Positions 15,850 through 26,299 of a stretch of DNA of 64,000 nt are shown here, piece after piece. The translations under genes were made by a program, and so were the position numbers. The notes below the pieces were generated by a model that did no database searches, was not told the origin of the DNA, and saw only the letters and a list, made by a program, of their open reading frames with translations. The stretch comes from Leptoclinus maculatus (Eukaryota > Chordata > Actinopteri > Perciformes > Stichaeidae), in the NCBI GenBank assembly GCA_032191485.1, contig JAVDOI010000009.1, forward strand, positions 17,465,843 to 17,529,842. Direction: 5' to 3'. The number at the start of each line of letters is the position of its first letter. Position 1 is the first letter of the stretch.

Positions 15850-17420
15850 TTTTGCAGCAGCATATAAAAGAGTGAAACTTGGTTACATTATATCTCTAAT
15901 AGATGACATTACAGTTTCATATAATGCCAGTAGACGTTTAGGTGATGAAGTCACACATCAAAGCACTTCCAATTAACAGAAACTGAACTAAATCTGAGTT
16001 CTGTGTGTTCCATTCTGAAATACACAGAGAAATGTATTGACTGTGGCAGCAACATGCCTGTAATAAATAACTAAATACTTTGTAATTTACACAGCAAGTT
16101 GCACATCTTGTTTTAATTTATTAACATATTTTAAAGATGTGGGACTGACTTTAAATGGCTTCCATTACCATGGAGACTATCAGGCCGGGTTTAAATTAAG
16201 TAAAAAAAGCACTTTTTCTACATTCCCTTTGCACATTTAATTTGGTTTTAATAATATGAATTAATACTTTAATGTTTCCAATAATTGCATATTTTATTGT
16301 TTATATTATTGGGTTTGGTTATTGCTTGTGTGAGTTTTGGAAGTCGTTTGCTTATGCATCTTTGTTTTTTTAACATTGTTTGCACGTTGTGTATTTGCAC
16401 TTTAATTGAAAACATTAAGAGAACAGTTTGACATTTTTTGGAAAAGGGCTTATTTCCTTTCTTGCTGAGAGTTAGATGAGACAATTGATACTACTCTCAT
16501 ATCTGCTTGGTAAATATAAGGATGCAGCCAGTTAGCTCAGCTTAGTTTAGATTAAAGATGGGAAACCCATGGAAACGGTGAGCCTGGTTTAGTCCAAAGT
16601 AAACAAAATCCACCATGAGCCAGCACCTCTAAAGCTCACTAATTAACATGTCATGTTTTGTTTGTTTAATATGTTCACAGTTAAAATGACAATTTGTGTT
16701 ATGGGCCACAAAGGCCAGATTCATATTTAGCTTGCAAACATGAGTGATTAAATTATCTGCTTATTTAACTCTTGGCAAGAATTTCCCCAAATTTCCTTAA
16801 AGCTGATTTTTAAATCTACGTGCAAGCTAATATAGCCTACTGCTGCTATCAACAATGATGTAATGCAGCTAATTTCAGAACACGTCTGGTAACTGATTCA
16901 TCAGTTTTTGTGGTAAATGAACATTCCATTTAAAAATCAACATCAAAATGTACCTGTCTACCGACCCACCTAACTAACTAGGTCTTAAAGTGGCTTACCA
17001 TTAGATCAGGTGACATGGTGCAATTAGATCATCTCAGTCCTCCTTATTGCCCTGCAATCACAGCAGCATCTATTTCCAGCTCTGACCCTAATCTCAGGAT
17101 TTATCACGGCCTGTGTTGACAAAGTGATGTGCCTCAAATAGCGCATTAGCATGCAGGCTCAGTGTACACCTTTATAATGTTCGGTGTGTCCCCGAGGTCA
17201 GCTCTCAGTGTTGCTGCAGACATCAAGGGTCAATGCAAATTTCTGCCATTTATTTGTGTCCTGATAAAAAAGAGTACATGTTAATGAGGACTAATTGCCT
17301 TATTCAACACATTGTCCTTGACTGACATTTTTACACTACATTTGAATGAAGTCGGAATTATGTAGGAGAGAAACTGGAATAATGTAGTAGTATGATGAAC
17401 CTTCAGGTGTGCTCATTTCC
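15850..17420. other. Intergenic sequence, possible conserved non-coding stretch
   Basis: No gene or recognisable repeat. The part from about 16990 to 17340 has balanced composition and contains an octamer-like ATGCAAAT (near 17235) and homeodomain-type TAATGAGGACTAATTG (near 17283). This is the look of a regulatory element, but the sequence alone cannot show conservation. Confidence 0.3.
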
Positions 17421-17423
17421 TGT

Positions 17424-17530
17424 GGTGGAATGTAACTAAGTAAGTACATTTGATCAAGTACTGTACTTGAGGTACTTGTACTTTACTTTTGCATTTACAT
17501 TTGCGACTTTATACTTCTGCTCCTTTAGTT
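17424..17530 (+). mobile_element. Fragment of a teleost-wide interspersed repeat
   Basis: The string GGTGGAATGTAACTAAGTA, followed by CAAGTACTGTACTTGAGGTAC and a TTTATACTTCTGCTCC end, is a combination recurrent in many fish genomes. Only one end is visible here. It has no coding capacity. Confidence 0.5.
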
Positions 17531-17539
17531 GATAACTTT

Positions 17540-18630
17540 AGTTACTAGTTACAAATTAAGATTATTAATACAAAATACACATACATTTATACATTATGAT
17601 TTATTATATTATAACTTAAACTAACAGCAATATAGAAATTTCAATGTTTTCCCAGTTGCAACATGAAAGTGATGAACACATTAATGCATCAATAATTACA
17701 ATCCAGTCATATATTACATATTATTCTGAAATGGCCAATCCTGCATAATGAGGGTGGTGTCTAGTTAACGGTAAACAAATGGACACACTTAATGTTACAG
17801 TGCAGTTTTTAAACTCATATTCCCATCCAGTGATTATTAACAATTCCAATGAAATTACTGAGTTACATGTTTTACTGGAACTGTAACAGCAAAGTGAGAC
17901 ACGGATGAAATGTTGAAACTAGGGAGGAGTTGTGAAGGATGTTTGGACAAACACTTGGGAGGTATTCTATGGAGAGGTACTTCCATTTAGTACTGTTGTT
18001 TTTAAGCACTGTTCATCTTCTGGACAGTATGTTTAGGTTCATCAAATAATGCTATAATTATGATGAAGAAGACACTGCCGATCAAATGTAGCTGAGTGTC
18101 CTTATTTGGAGAGGACGTAAAATGCTCCTTACAAAAATAATTTATAATTCTTATTAGTGTAAATCAAGTTATTTTCTTGGGAGTGTGTTGTCTTTACAAT
18201 CAACAAAAGCCTGTAATGCTGTGATATTAAGTTTTTTTTTTATTTTTTACTGTATTTTACTGCTTAAGGGAAGAAAACAGCTCTCATCCCAGAACTCAGT
18301 ATAGTATTAAAGTAAATAAAATACGTCAAATAATAATGCTACTTCGTCTGCTGATACTGACAGAATCAAATATGCTGTTTGTGCTTTAGTCTTTATTTTT
18401 ATTATCTAGACAATTAACCAATGCTAAACATTTCTTCATACAACATCATACACACGTTTTTTTGAGGTTTAGTAATTTACAGTGTTAAAGGTCTGCTAGC
18501 TTTGTTTTGAATCACAATCTTGTCTTGGTGGTAGTTGTTTTGCTTGTGTTCCATGTGTACTGTGACACACATTCAGTGAGTGGTTACAGGTGTGATCAGT
18601 GGGCTGGATGTGTGTGTGAATGAAGCCTGT
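17540..18630. other. Intergenic sequence, no feature seen
   Basis: AT-rich unique-looking DNA without credible exons or structured repeats. Confidence 0.35.
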
Positions 18631-18638
18631 GCTCGCAG

Positions 18639-19160
18639 CAGGGGCGTGGTTAGGCCTATTTTAGGGGGGCTGAAGTGTGAATGTGCGTGCGTTCTGGTTT
18701 GTATGTTTTCTCCTCCTTCAAATTACAATCCAATAGCCTAGCATCATACTTAACGATATATACCCCGGGCACTAGGACCTTGGGGAGGCTGCTGCGCTGG
18801 CTTTCTCACTCTGCCAAGTAACGTCTCTCGTCAACGACAGCCAGGATTATAGCCAAGGAGTTTAGCTCAAAGTAAATGATGCACGGAGTGAAATTGTAAG
18901 TACAGGTAGTTACAGAATGTGGCTATCTGTAGTTGTTAACGATTGTTACCTGCTTAAATTTAGGTTTACTTGAGGCAAATGAAAGGGAATATTGTAGTGG
19001 GCTACAGTGTAAAGCAAAACTACAGAGCAAAATCACACTCTTTCTGATTGAACCCAATCTATGAACTGTCTGAAACAATGGATATCCGGGGTCGCGCGCA
19101 TACATGCCACTCCCCTTGGGGCTAAGCCCCCCCTTTCTTTGAATCCTAGAAACGCCCCTG
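18639..19160. mobile_element. hAT-type MITE (522 bp) with perfect 8-bp TSD
   Basis: The left terminus CAGGGGCGTGG and right terminus AAACGCCCCTG form inverted repeats. GCTCGCAG is repeated immediately outside both ends (18631-18638 and 19161-19168). The sub-terminal GGGGGG/CCCCCC blocks also mirror each other. There is no transposase. It is a clean example of a non-autonomous hAT element. Confidence 0.88.
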
Positions 19161-19924
19161 GCTCGCAGTATTCACTTACCTGTGTGTGTGATCGTTTGAC
19201 CCTGTGTGCAATTGATGCATGTTGCTCTTGTGCTTTCTTGTGGACTGTGAAATATATGAACATTTCAAAAACAAGAGTGACTTTCACTAGCATCACCAGA
19301 TGGCTTCCGTTACTGGACAGGGACTAAAATGAATTAACAGCTGTTGTTGTCATCGTAGTTTCTGTAAAGAATGTGAGACTATGACTGTTGGCAGGCTGCA
19401 CAGTGGTCTTAATATTTTAGTAGATCACTTATCTAAATAGATGAGTTCAGTGTAACAAAGCATTCTCAGAGGGCTGGTGGTGAAATACAGATGGGTGACA
19501 AATTTATGTTAAAACCAACATAAAGTGTTGAAATGAAAATCTTTTAAAAGATATCCTCTCATTTAGTGTTTCAATGATGGTATTGAGATCTAGTGACTGT
19601 GAAGGCCACAGTATGATTCCCATTATTTTCATACTTATCAGACCTCTCATGAAAGTGGACGCATCTTCATTTGTTGTGTTTCTCCAACCGCTTATTCCGT
19701 TTTTTTCTTTAATTTGTCCCCTGTCTGTAAGGAATGAAATATATTTTGGTCAAATCATATAATTTTTATAAAGAAGACTTTAGCAGAATGTCCACCTCTT
19801 TAGACAACATAGTGAAATAAATAACAAAAACTAATAGTTAATTTGAATCAAATCATCAAAAGGTAGGCATATTTAGCGTCATTGATTATATAATAACTTT
19901 CGACATTCAATTCAATAATTCAAG

Positions 19925-20328
19925 TGGTCTGAGAGAAAACTAGACTGCTGCTCCTCCTCTTTGGTCTGTTTTCAGGCTTTGGAAAATGTTGCCTGTGACG
20001 GGAGACTTTGGCCAATCACAGGCCATTTCAGAGAGAGTGTTCCTATTGGTGATAATTCAACGGTGGTATATCCTGAAGGAAAAATCGTTATTCCAGCATT
20101 GGCAACAACTGCCTACACTGCAAAGCAACTCAACAAATAAATAAATAGATGTTGTCCAAAACAGAATCTGACAATATCTACGAAGCTAGCACTTTTCTGC
20201 ATGCATGTATTTGTGCTCGTTTGGTGGGAGGAGCTTTGGACAGAGAGCTGTGGGAGGACAGTTGTATTTTCAAATTCTAGCTTTTTTTTCTTATTTTTTC
20301 CAGAAAAACTGCCTACCCCAGCTTTAAT
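19925..20328. mobile_element. Teleost-wide repeat ending ...CCTACCCCAGCTTTAA
   Basis: It contains GGGAGACTTTGGCCAATCAC, GTGTTCCTATTGGTGATAA, GGTGGGAGGAGCTTTGGAC and the terminal AAACTGCCTACCCCAGC, a phrase order widespread in fish genomes. I do not know its class. The reading frame on the minus strand across it is a shadow. Confidence 0.5.
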
Positions 20329-21085
20329 GTAACCATTTAACCTGCTTTCTAAGTTCAGTGACTGGAAACCTGTGGGCTTAATCAGCCATGTAGACTCCTT
20401 GTTAAATGTTATACTATATTTTGGCACAGGATGTGTCTAAAGAACAAAGTGTGTATTTGGAATTATTTTTAAAATTCTAAATTTGAGAGACCTGAATTAC
20501 AAAAATACTTCCTCAAATAATGCACATTAAGTTAAGTTTCACACAGCATAATGTTAGAGTCCTTAAAGCCTTGACATATGGGAGGAGTCACGAATAAACA
20601 ACATGAAAATGCAAAATACTTCGAATATTTCGCATCAAAACTATTCATATGGGCAGTGATGCAAATTTGCAGTTGAATGATTTAAAAAAAGAAAACTCAA
20701 AAAATACAGTTTGCAATAGACATTATGAGAATAATCCCATTTTTTTATGATGTTAAATCTTAAAAACACACAGAACATGCTGTGCTGAGGTCCCTACAGA
20801 AGAGGCAGACATTTGTCTTAAGAGGAAATTCATACATTGAAGTATTGAACCAAACCTCAACCAAGCAATAAGTATAACTATATAATGAATAGAGTTCCGG
20901 CCTGTCTGGATGTGAGATGTAATGACATTTCTCCATTGATCACTCAGTGATCACCTCGTCACCTCCTGACCACACTGATTCCCTCCTGTTGAACTGTACA
21001 GTACATCGTAGCCCACGTCCACCATTACAGCCTGACTCTCTGTGCTCTCACGGCTATAATTGGCTGTTAGTCTTGTCTGGCTAAT
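20329..21085. other. Intergenic/upstream region of the DEPP1-like gene
   Basis: No gene is seen. A forkhead-type ATAAACA lies at 20594-20600. FOXO sites are expected near DEPP1 genes, but a single 7-mer is weak evidence. Confidence 0.3.
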
Positions 21086-21089
21086 GCTT

Positions 21090-21097
21090 TATAAAAG
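21090..21097 (+). promoter_or_regulatory. TATA box of the DEPP1-like gene (TATAAAAG)
   Basis: A consensus TATAAAAG sits about 30 bases before the likely transcription start near 21120. It precedes a 5' UTR exon that ends in a consensus donor CAG|GTGAGT at 21327/21328. Confidence 0.6.
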
Positions 21098-21119
21098 CTG
21101 GCCTGGCTTATCCTCCGAC

Positions 21120-22649
21120 AGCGCTTACAGAATCACACCTCCATGTCGCCGCAACATGTTCTGTACATGCGGAGAGCCTTAGCAAAAGCACATTCGACAC
21201 CCACAGACTGCTGGCATCCTGGGTGAAAACAGAGAGGAGAGCAAAGGGAGCACTGGCAGAAAGAGAGAGAGAAGGAATTGCTGTCACAAGACAAACTCTT
21301 CAGAAAGAATCACAGAGACGTTTCCAGGTGAGTCTTTGTTTGGATGGAAATTCTTATTCAGTATTCCTAATGAGCTATGAGGACACTTTTTATGGGTGAT
21401 TTGGAAGTTTTAGCAATCTATGGGTTTACGTTGCAAAATATAAAAAGTACACCATGCTAGGCTAATTCTGTTATTTTTATATCCAATAATTCTCCACCAG
21501 GATTCTGTTTCTGCACCAAAAAGTTGTCCCTTACAGTATGAAGATGACTCTAAAAACACATAGAGATCCTCATCTAGGTGAAATAAAATGGCAATGCTTT
21601 TTATTGCACGACTGTATTAATATTCTATTCAGAAAGGCTGCTGGCTGAACTATGTAAAATGGTACAAATGTTAGGGAAAATAGAGATTTTGAGGAAGTTA
21701 CTCTTGATTTTCAGAGGGATTTCCTTGAAAGAACTGCTCCAAATAGATAAAAGCTAACTATAAAAACTCCAACTAATAATAATAAAAAAGGAGACTTCTT
21801 TTGTTATGAGGGTGGTGGTGGGGAATGAATGGTGCAGCCATAAAAAACATGCCGTCTTGGTGTCTCAAAGCTGTTTGTGCTGTTTGTGAAACCGAAAAGT
21901 CAACAATGACTTAATTTACCTAACTTTTGTTAAGTAACTTACGCAGCACACTATTTTATCCCAAACCACAATCTTTTCCTACATGTTACCAAATTGTTTT
22001 TTAGTCTAAACCTAAAGTTGTTTTGTTTCAATTCACAACGCTAAGGTTCACTTTCACAATGTGGTGGGTGCAGTCTGGCCCATCTGAAGCATTAAAATGG
22101 TAGTGATTGATTAAACCCAACTGGCTGCCATTACTGCTATAGTCTCAATGAGGAAATGTCTCACAGGAACGCAGGATGTCCCTTTTGATCAAATGAGGGA
22201 ATCACCTTTACTGTTCACATCACAATAGCAACACTAAAGGACCTGCGTTGTTTTACAGGATGAAGCCCAGATGCCTCCTGTCTTTAGTGGACCGACTTCC
22301 TACCATCAACGAGATGCAGGAGAGCGACACGGAGGATGGAGACCCGGATTGTTCCTCACACACCATGGAGGAGTATTTTGACTCTATCAAAGAGCTCTCC
22401 CAGCCGGCTGCCTACCCTCTCCACGGACCCCTCAGAGGTCACCGCCGCTGGATGGTGCGCACATGCCCCGGGGTAACACCTGTGGCGCCATCTATACCTT
22501 TAAATTCCTACGCACCCTGGATTCCTGTAGAACTATCAGATGTATCAGTTACTTTAACTGACCAATCAAACTGGGACTCATCGCTGCGGTTTAACCAGAA
22601 CCTGCTGGACAGGTTGGTTGCAAAATCCTTGTTTGCAGGCCTGGTGTGA
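21120..22649 (+). CDS. depp1: DEPP1-like protein (autophagy/FOXO-responsive), complete 129 codons
   Basis: The coding part is 22260-22649, entirely in exon 2. A non-coding exon 1 runs from about 21120 to 21327, and the intron ends at a TTTTACAG acceptor (22258). The start codon two bases after the acceptor is preferred over an in-frame upstream ATG inside the intron. The protein begins MKPRCLLSLVDRLPTINEMQ and continues with a serine-acidic stretch and MEEYFDSIKELSQP. Mammalian DEPP1 has the same plan (M-R-x-R-LLLS...LPTI.E, then S.DDY..SI..L.QP) and also carries its reading frame in exon 2. The rest is divergent and shorter than the roughly 210-residue human protein. DEPP1 is known as a progesterone/FOXO-induced factor affecting autophagy and peroxisomal redox balance. 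Assignment rests on the N-terminal motif and gene structure. Confidence 0.65.
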
Positions 22650-22889
22650 GCCACAGGGAGGATTAACGTGGTGAACAGATTACCTTCACCGCTGGATTTA
22701 CTCTGTTCCCCCTGCAGCGTGCTTTGACATCAGCTCCACGTTGCATGATTAATTTATGTGTAAGAAGTAACTGAGCAGCCACTTTCCGAACATGATATGC
22801 ATTCCCTTTGAAGTGCTAAATGAGTGCAACACATGAAACAAAAGATGAAAAGAGAAAAATATCAAGGGCAGAACAAACAAATGAGCAGC

Positions 22890-23350
22890 CCAAGGCGTGC
22901 GCAAACTAAGTGGTTGCGTAGGGCCCCTCAGCCACCAGGGGGCCCCAAACAAACTGAAAACGTGAATTCTCTTTGGGTTTTGGGTCCTGATTTCAATATT
23001 TAAAGAGACACTCCCTGATTTTTGCTATTTGATTGATGAGGGGCCAAGTATGGAAGATGTACAATACCTAAATAAAAACAAATATAACTTGGTGGGGCCC
23101 CTCAAAACAAACTGAAATTTCTTGATGTAGATATTCAAAGATGTGTTTGCTTACAGATTCTGCTGGCAGATTTAAAATACCTAAAATGTAAAAGTGAAAT
23201 ACACTATACACATTGTTATAAGTAATTACTTTTTATGTCTGCATTGACTGTGTCATTAAATGAAAAAAACATTTTATTAATTTTCTTTTCTGGATTTGTT
23301 TTAGTTAATGAACTTTGAATCTTCCATATAAGGGCTTGGGCTGGCCCTGC
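22890..23350. mobile_element. Probable interspersed repeat with GGGCCCC blocks
   Basis: The stretch repeats GGGGCCCCT/GGGGCCCCA motifs (near 22920, 22940, 23040 and 23095) next to CAAACAAACTGAAA words. It is bounded by CAGCCCAAGGCG on the left and GGGCTTGGGCTGG on the right, which are weakly inverted. It may be a decayed DNA transposon. It lies in what could be the 3' region of the DEPP1-like gene; AATAAA hexamers follow at 23361 and 23369. Confidence 0.35.
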
Positions 23351-23566
23351 AGATGAGATTAATAAAGCAATAAAGCACTATCACTATTCCTGCCCTTTAC
23401 ACATACCAACCCGCTGTCACTCCCAACTCGCCAAATATCACCACTTTGTCGGTGCATCTGATACGACGCACCAAGGCACCCTTTGGTGTCTGAGACAAAC
23501 CGGGCTTTCAACTAACTCCTATGTAAAGACATCAGTGTCAGTATTAGTCTTAGTATTAGTATAAAG

Positions 23567-24807
23567 CAGTGGCGGGCCGTGCATTTTATACCCAGGCCTT
23601 CACTGCTGTCATGCAGCTGAAATACCACCTTAAAACCACATGATGGCGCCACATCTATTATTCGTTTCTAAGGCTGTAACGTTCTGTACGAGGCTTACAA
23701 TACGTTTGAATAATGCTAGAGCATTTGGAAAATGCAGTAACTTATATTCAGGAAAATATAATGTTTTCTGTGCTCATGTAGGACAGTGGTTCTCAGCTGG
23801 TCTGGCTGTGGGACCCACCATCATCCCTTAATGACAAGCCGTGGCTGATCCGTCTCTTTAGGAGACCGTCTTATGATTTTACTTTCACAACCCAAACGTT
23901 AAACGTACTGCTCTGCAATCTCTTTCCTCATCTCAGCCCCCTGTGTCACGGTGTGTGGTACTCTGCTGTTAAGTTTCGTTTCACGATAGTCACGTGCTCG
24001 CCCACTGACCAATCACAGCACACCCTGCACTTCGTGGCAGAGCTGCACATGGACATGTAATGATGACGTAGGTGTAGGCCGGCTAGTATGGGGGTAGCGG
24101 CTGCTGACACTCAAAGAATACGCCCAACATGTCAAACTAAAGATCTGATTGGTTGAACACTATGACAATCAACAATATCGTCCCCATTCACTTAAACGGC
24201 ACATGGAAGCACTTTTGAGGCTGCAGGCCTGGGGCCTCTCTTCTACTAGAGTAGAAGAGTTTAATCCCAGTACATCGTTTCAGTTCCAGTAAGAAGTCCT
24301 TCTCGATTCATGGGTGCCAGTGATGACAGTCGAGCCTCCCCAGTGTATTTCACAGCGGGCAGAGCTGCACCTGGACTCTGAGCTGCACTAATGCTGACGT
24401 AGTTGTGGGCCGGCTAGCAGGCTCTGACACTCAAAGAATACGCCCAACATGTCAAACTAAAGATCTGATTGGTTGAACACGATGACAATCAACAATATTG
24501 TCCCCATTCACTTAAACTGCACATGGATGCACTTGTGAGTCTGCAGGCCTGGGGCCTCTCTTCTTACCTAGAGACACAGGGGTGAAATCTGATTGGATAA
24601 AAGCTCTACTTAAAACAAGCTGCACTGGAAGCAGAACAACTGAGGAAGACAGTAGCTGTGCAATGAGAAAATAAGATAATGGGAAAAATATTTTTATAAA
24701 TTATGATACATGTAGTGTATTTAAGAAAAATTATAAAATAGCTATAACTTTGTGATTCTGTTTAGGCCAGCAGAGAAGGCTTTGCAGGCTCTGACGGCGC
24801 GCCACTG
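23567..24807 (-). mobile_element. hAT copy A (CAGTGGCGGGC family)
   Basis: It begins CAGTGGCGGGCCGTGC and ends GACGGCGCGCCACTG, an inverted pair. No transposase domain is intact; a scrap corresponding to the 3' end of the hATC region survives near 24285-24350. About 200 bases (24030-24245) are repeated in altered form at 24360-24560, so the copy carries an internal duplication. The strand is set by the coding direction of relatives in this window. Confidence 0.75.
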
Positions 24808-25039
24808 CCTAAGCTTTATGTACTATATTTGGAAGAAACTACAAAGCTATACAAAAGGATCTGTGACACCGTCCCCGTGGATACCAATTTGGAACAACAC
24901 ATCTATAATAAAATAGGGTAACCCATTACCTGTTGAATAGAGAATTATAATGACAAAGGGTTTAAACATAATTATGCAGATACTAATTCTGAAATCTCTC
25001 CAAAACGAATACATTGGTGGAGTTACCACCAACTGCGCT

Positions 25040-25285
25040 TTCAAAGCACTTTAACACTACATATCATCATTCACACCCATTCATACACTGATGACAGGGG
25101 CTACCATGCAAGGTGCCATCAGAACTATCTAATCATACGTTATCATACACCATGGGAGCAGTTTGGGGTTAAGTGCCTTGCCCAAGGAAACATCAACATG
25201 GACTAGCAGAGCTGGGGATTGAACTACCGATCCTTTGATTGAAGGACGACCCTGTTCTACCACTGAGCCACAGTCGTCCCCTTGC
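25040..25285 (-). mobile_element. tRNA-derived SINE with LINE-like tail
   Basis: On the minus strand it starts TGGCTCAGTGGTAGA (A box) and continues to GGTAGTTCAATCCCC (B box), with tRNA-like spacing. It then runs through CTTGGGCAAGGCACTTAACCCC and GTGTATGAATGGGTGTGAAT to an AAAGTGCTTTGA tail. This is a classical RNA polymerase III promoter followed by a LINE-related 3' end. It lies between the two hAT copies of the composite unit. Confidence 0.7.
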
Positions 25286-25336
25286 ACTTGTCGGAAATGC
25301 TAATCTAATAAAGGGTCATATCTACATACCTAATGG

Positions 25337-26260
25337 CAGTGGCGGGCCGTGCATTTTATACCCAGGCCTTCACTGCTGTCATGCAGCTGAAATACCATCT
25401 TATAACCACATGATGGCGCCACATCTATTATTCGTTTCTAATGCTGTAACTATGTACGTACTCGTATTAAACCGTTCGGTACGAGGCTTACAATACGTTT
25501 GAATAATGCTAGAGCATTTGGAAAATGCAGAAGCTTAAATTCTGGAAAACATGTTTTCTGTGCTCATGTAGGACAGTGGTTCTCAGCTGGTCTGGCTGTG
25601 GGACCCACCATCATCCCTTAATGACAAGCCGCGGCACATTCGTCTCTTTAGGAGACCGTCTTATGATTTTACTTTCACAACCCAAACGTTAAACGTACTG
25701 CTCTGCAATCTCTTTCCTCGTCTCAGCCCCCCTGTGTCACGGTGTGTGGTACTCTGCTGTTAAGTTTCATTTCACGATAGTCACGTGCTCGCCCACTGAC
25801 CAATCACAGCACACCCTGCACCTCGCGGCAGAGCTGCACATGGACACTGAGCTGCACGTAATGCTGACGTAGCTATAGGCCGGCTAGCAGGCTCTGACAC
25901 GTCAAAGAATACGCCCAACATGTCAAACTAAAGATCTGATTGGTTGAACACTATGACAATCAACAATATCGTCCCCATTCACTTAAACTGCACATAGATG
26001 CACTTGTGAGTCTGCAGGCCTGGGGCCTCTCTTCTTACCTAGAGACACAGAGGTGAAATCTGATTGGATAAAAGCTCTACTTAAAACAAGCTGCACTGGA
26101 AGCAGAGCAACTGAGGAAGACAGTAGCTGTGCAATGAGAAAATAAGATAATGGGAAAAATATTTTTATAAATTATAATACATTAAAAAAAAAAACATTTT
26201 CTTTTTTGTGATTCTCTTTAGGCCAGCAGAGAAGGCTTTTCACTGGTGGGCCCGCCACTG
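25337..26260 (-). mobile_element. hAT copy B (CAGTGGCGGGC family)
   Basis: It begins CAGTGGCGGGCCGTGC and ends GGTGGGCCCGCCACTG. The sequence is very close to copy A apart from one internal duplication that A has and B lacks. It has no coding domain. Confidence 0.75.
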
Positions 26261-26299
26261 GTATAAAGAGAGAGAAAGTGTGTGAAATGTGAAAGGGTC

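Larger units (their letters stand above)
23567..26260. mobile_element. Composite hAT unit: two direct copies sharing one outer 8-bp TSD
   Basis: Two related hAT copies in the same orientation (23567-24807 and 25337-26260) enclose 529 bases of other DNA. GTATAAAG stands immediately left of the first copy (23559-23566) and immediately right of the second (26261-26268). The inner edges are not flanked by matching octamers (CCTAAGCT against CCTAATGG). The simplest reading is that the outermost ends moved together as one large transposon, like Ac/Ds macrotransposons. A later tandem duplication is the alternative. Confidence 0.7.

Noticed and set aside
22248..22259. Upstream in-frame ATG for the DEPP1-like frame
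   Set aside because: It lies before the TTTTACAG acceptor, hence in the intron; the ATG at 22260 matches the family's N-terminus.
25230..25285. tRNA gene on the minus strand
   Set aside because: A and B boxes are present but the stem pairing is poor and it continues into a SINE body, so it is a SINE head and not a functional tRNA.
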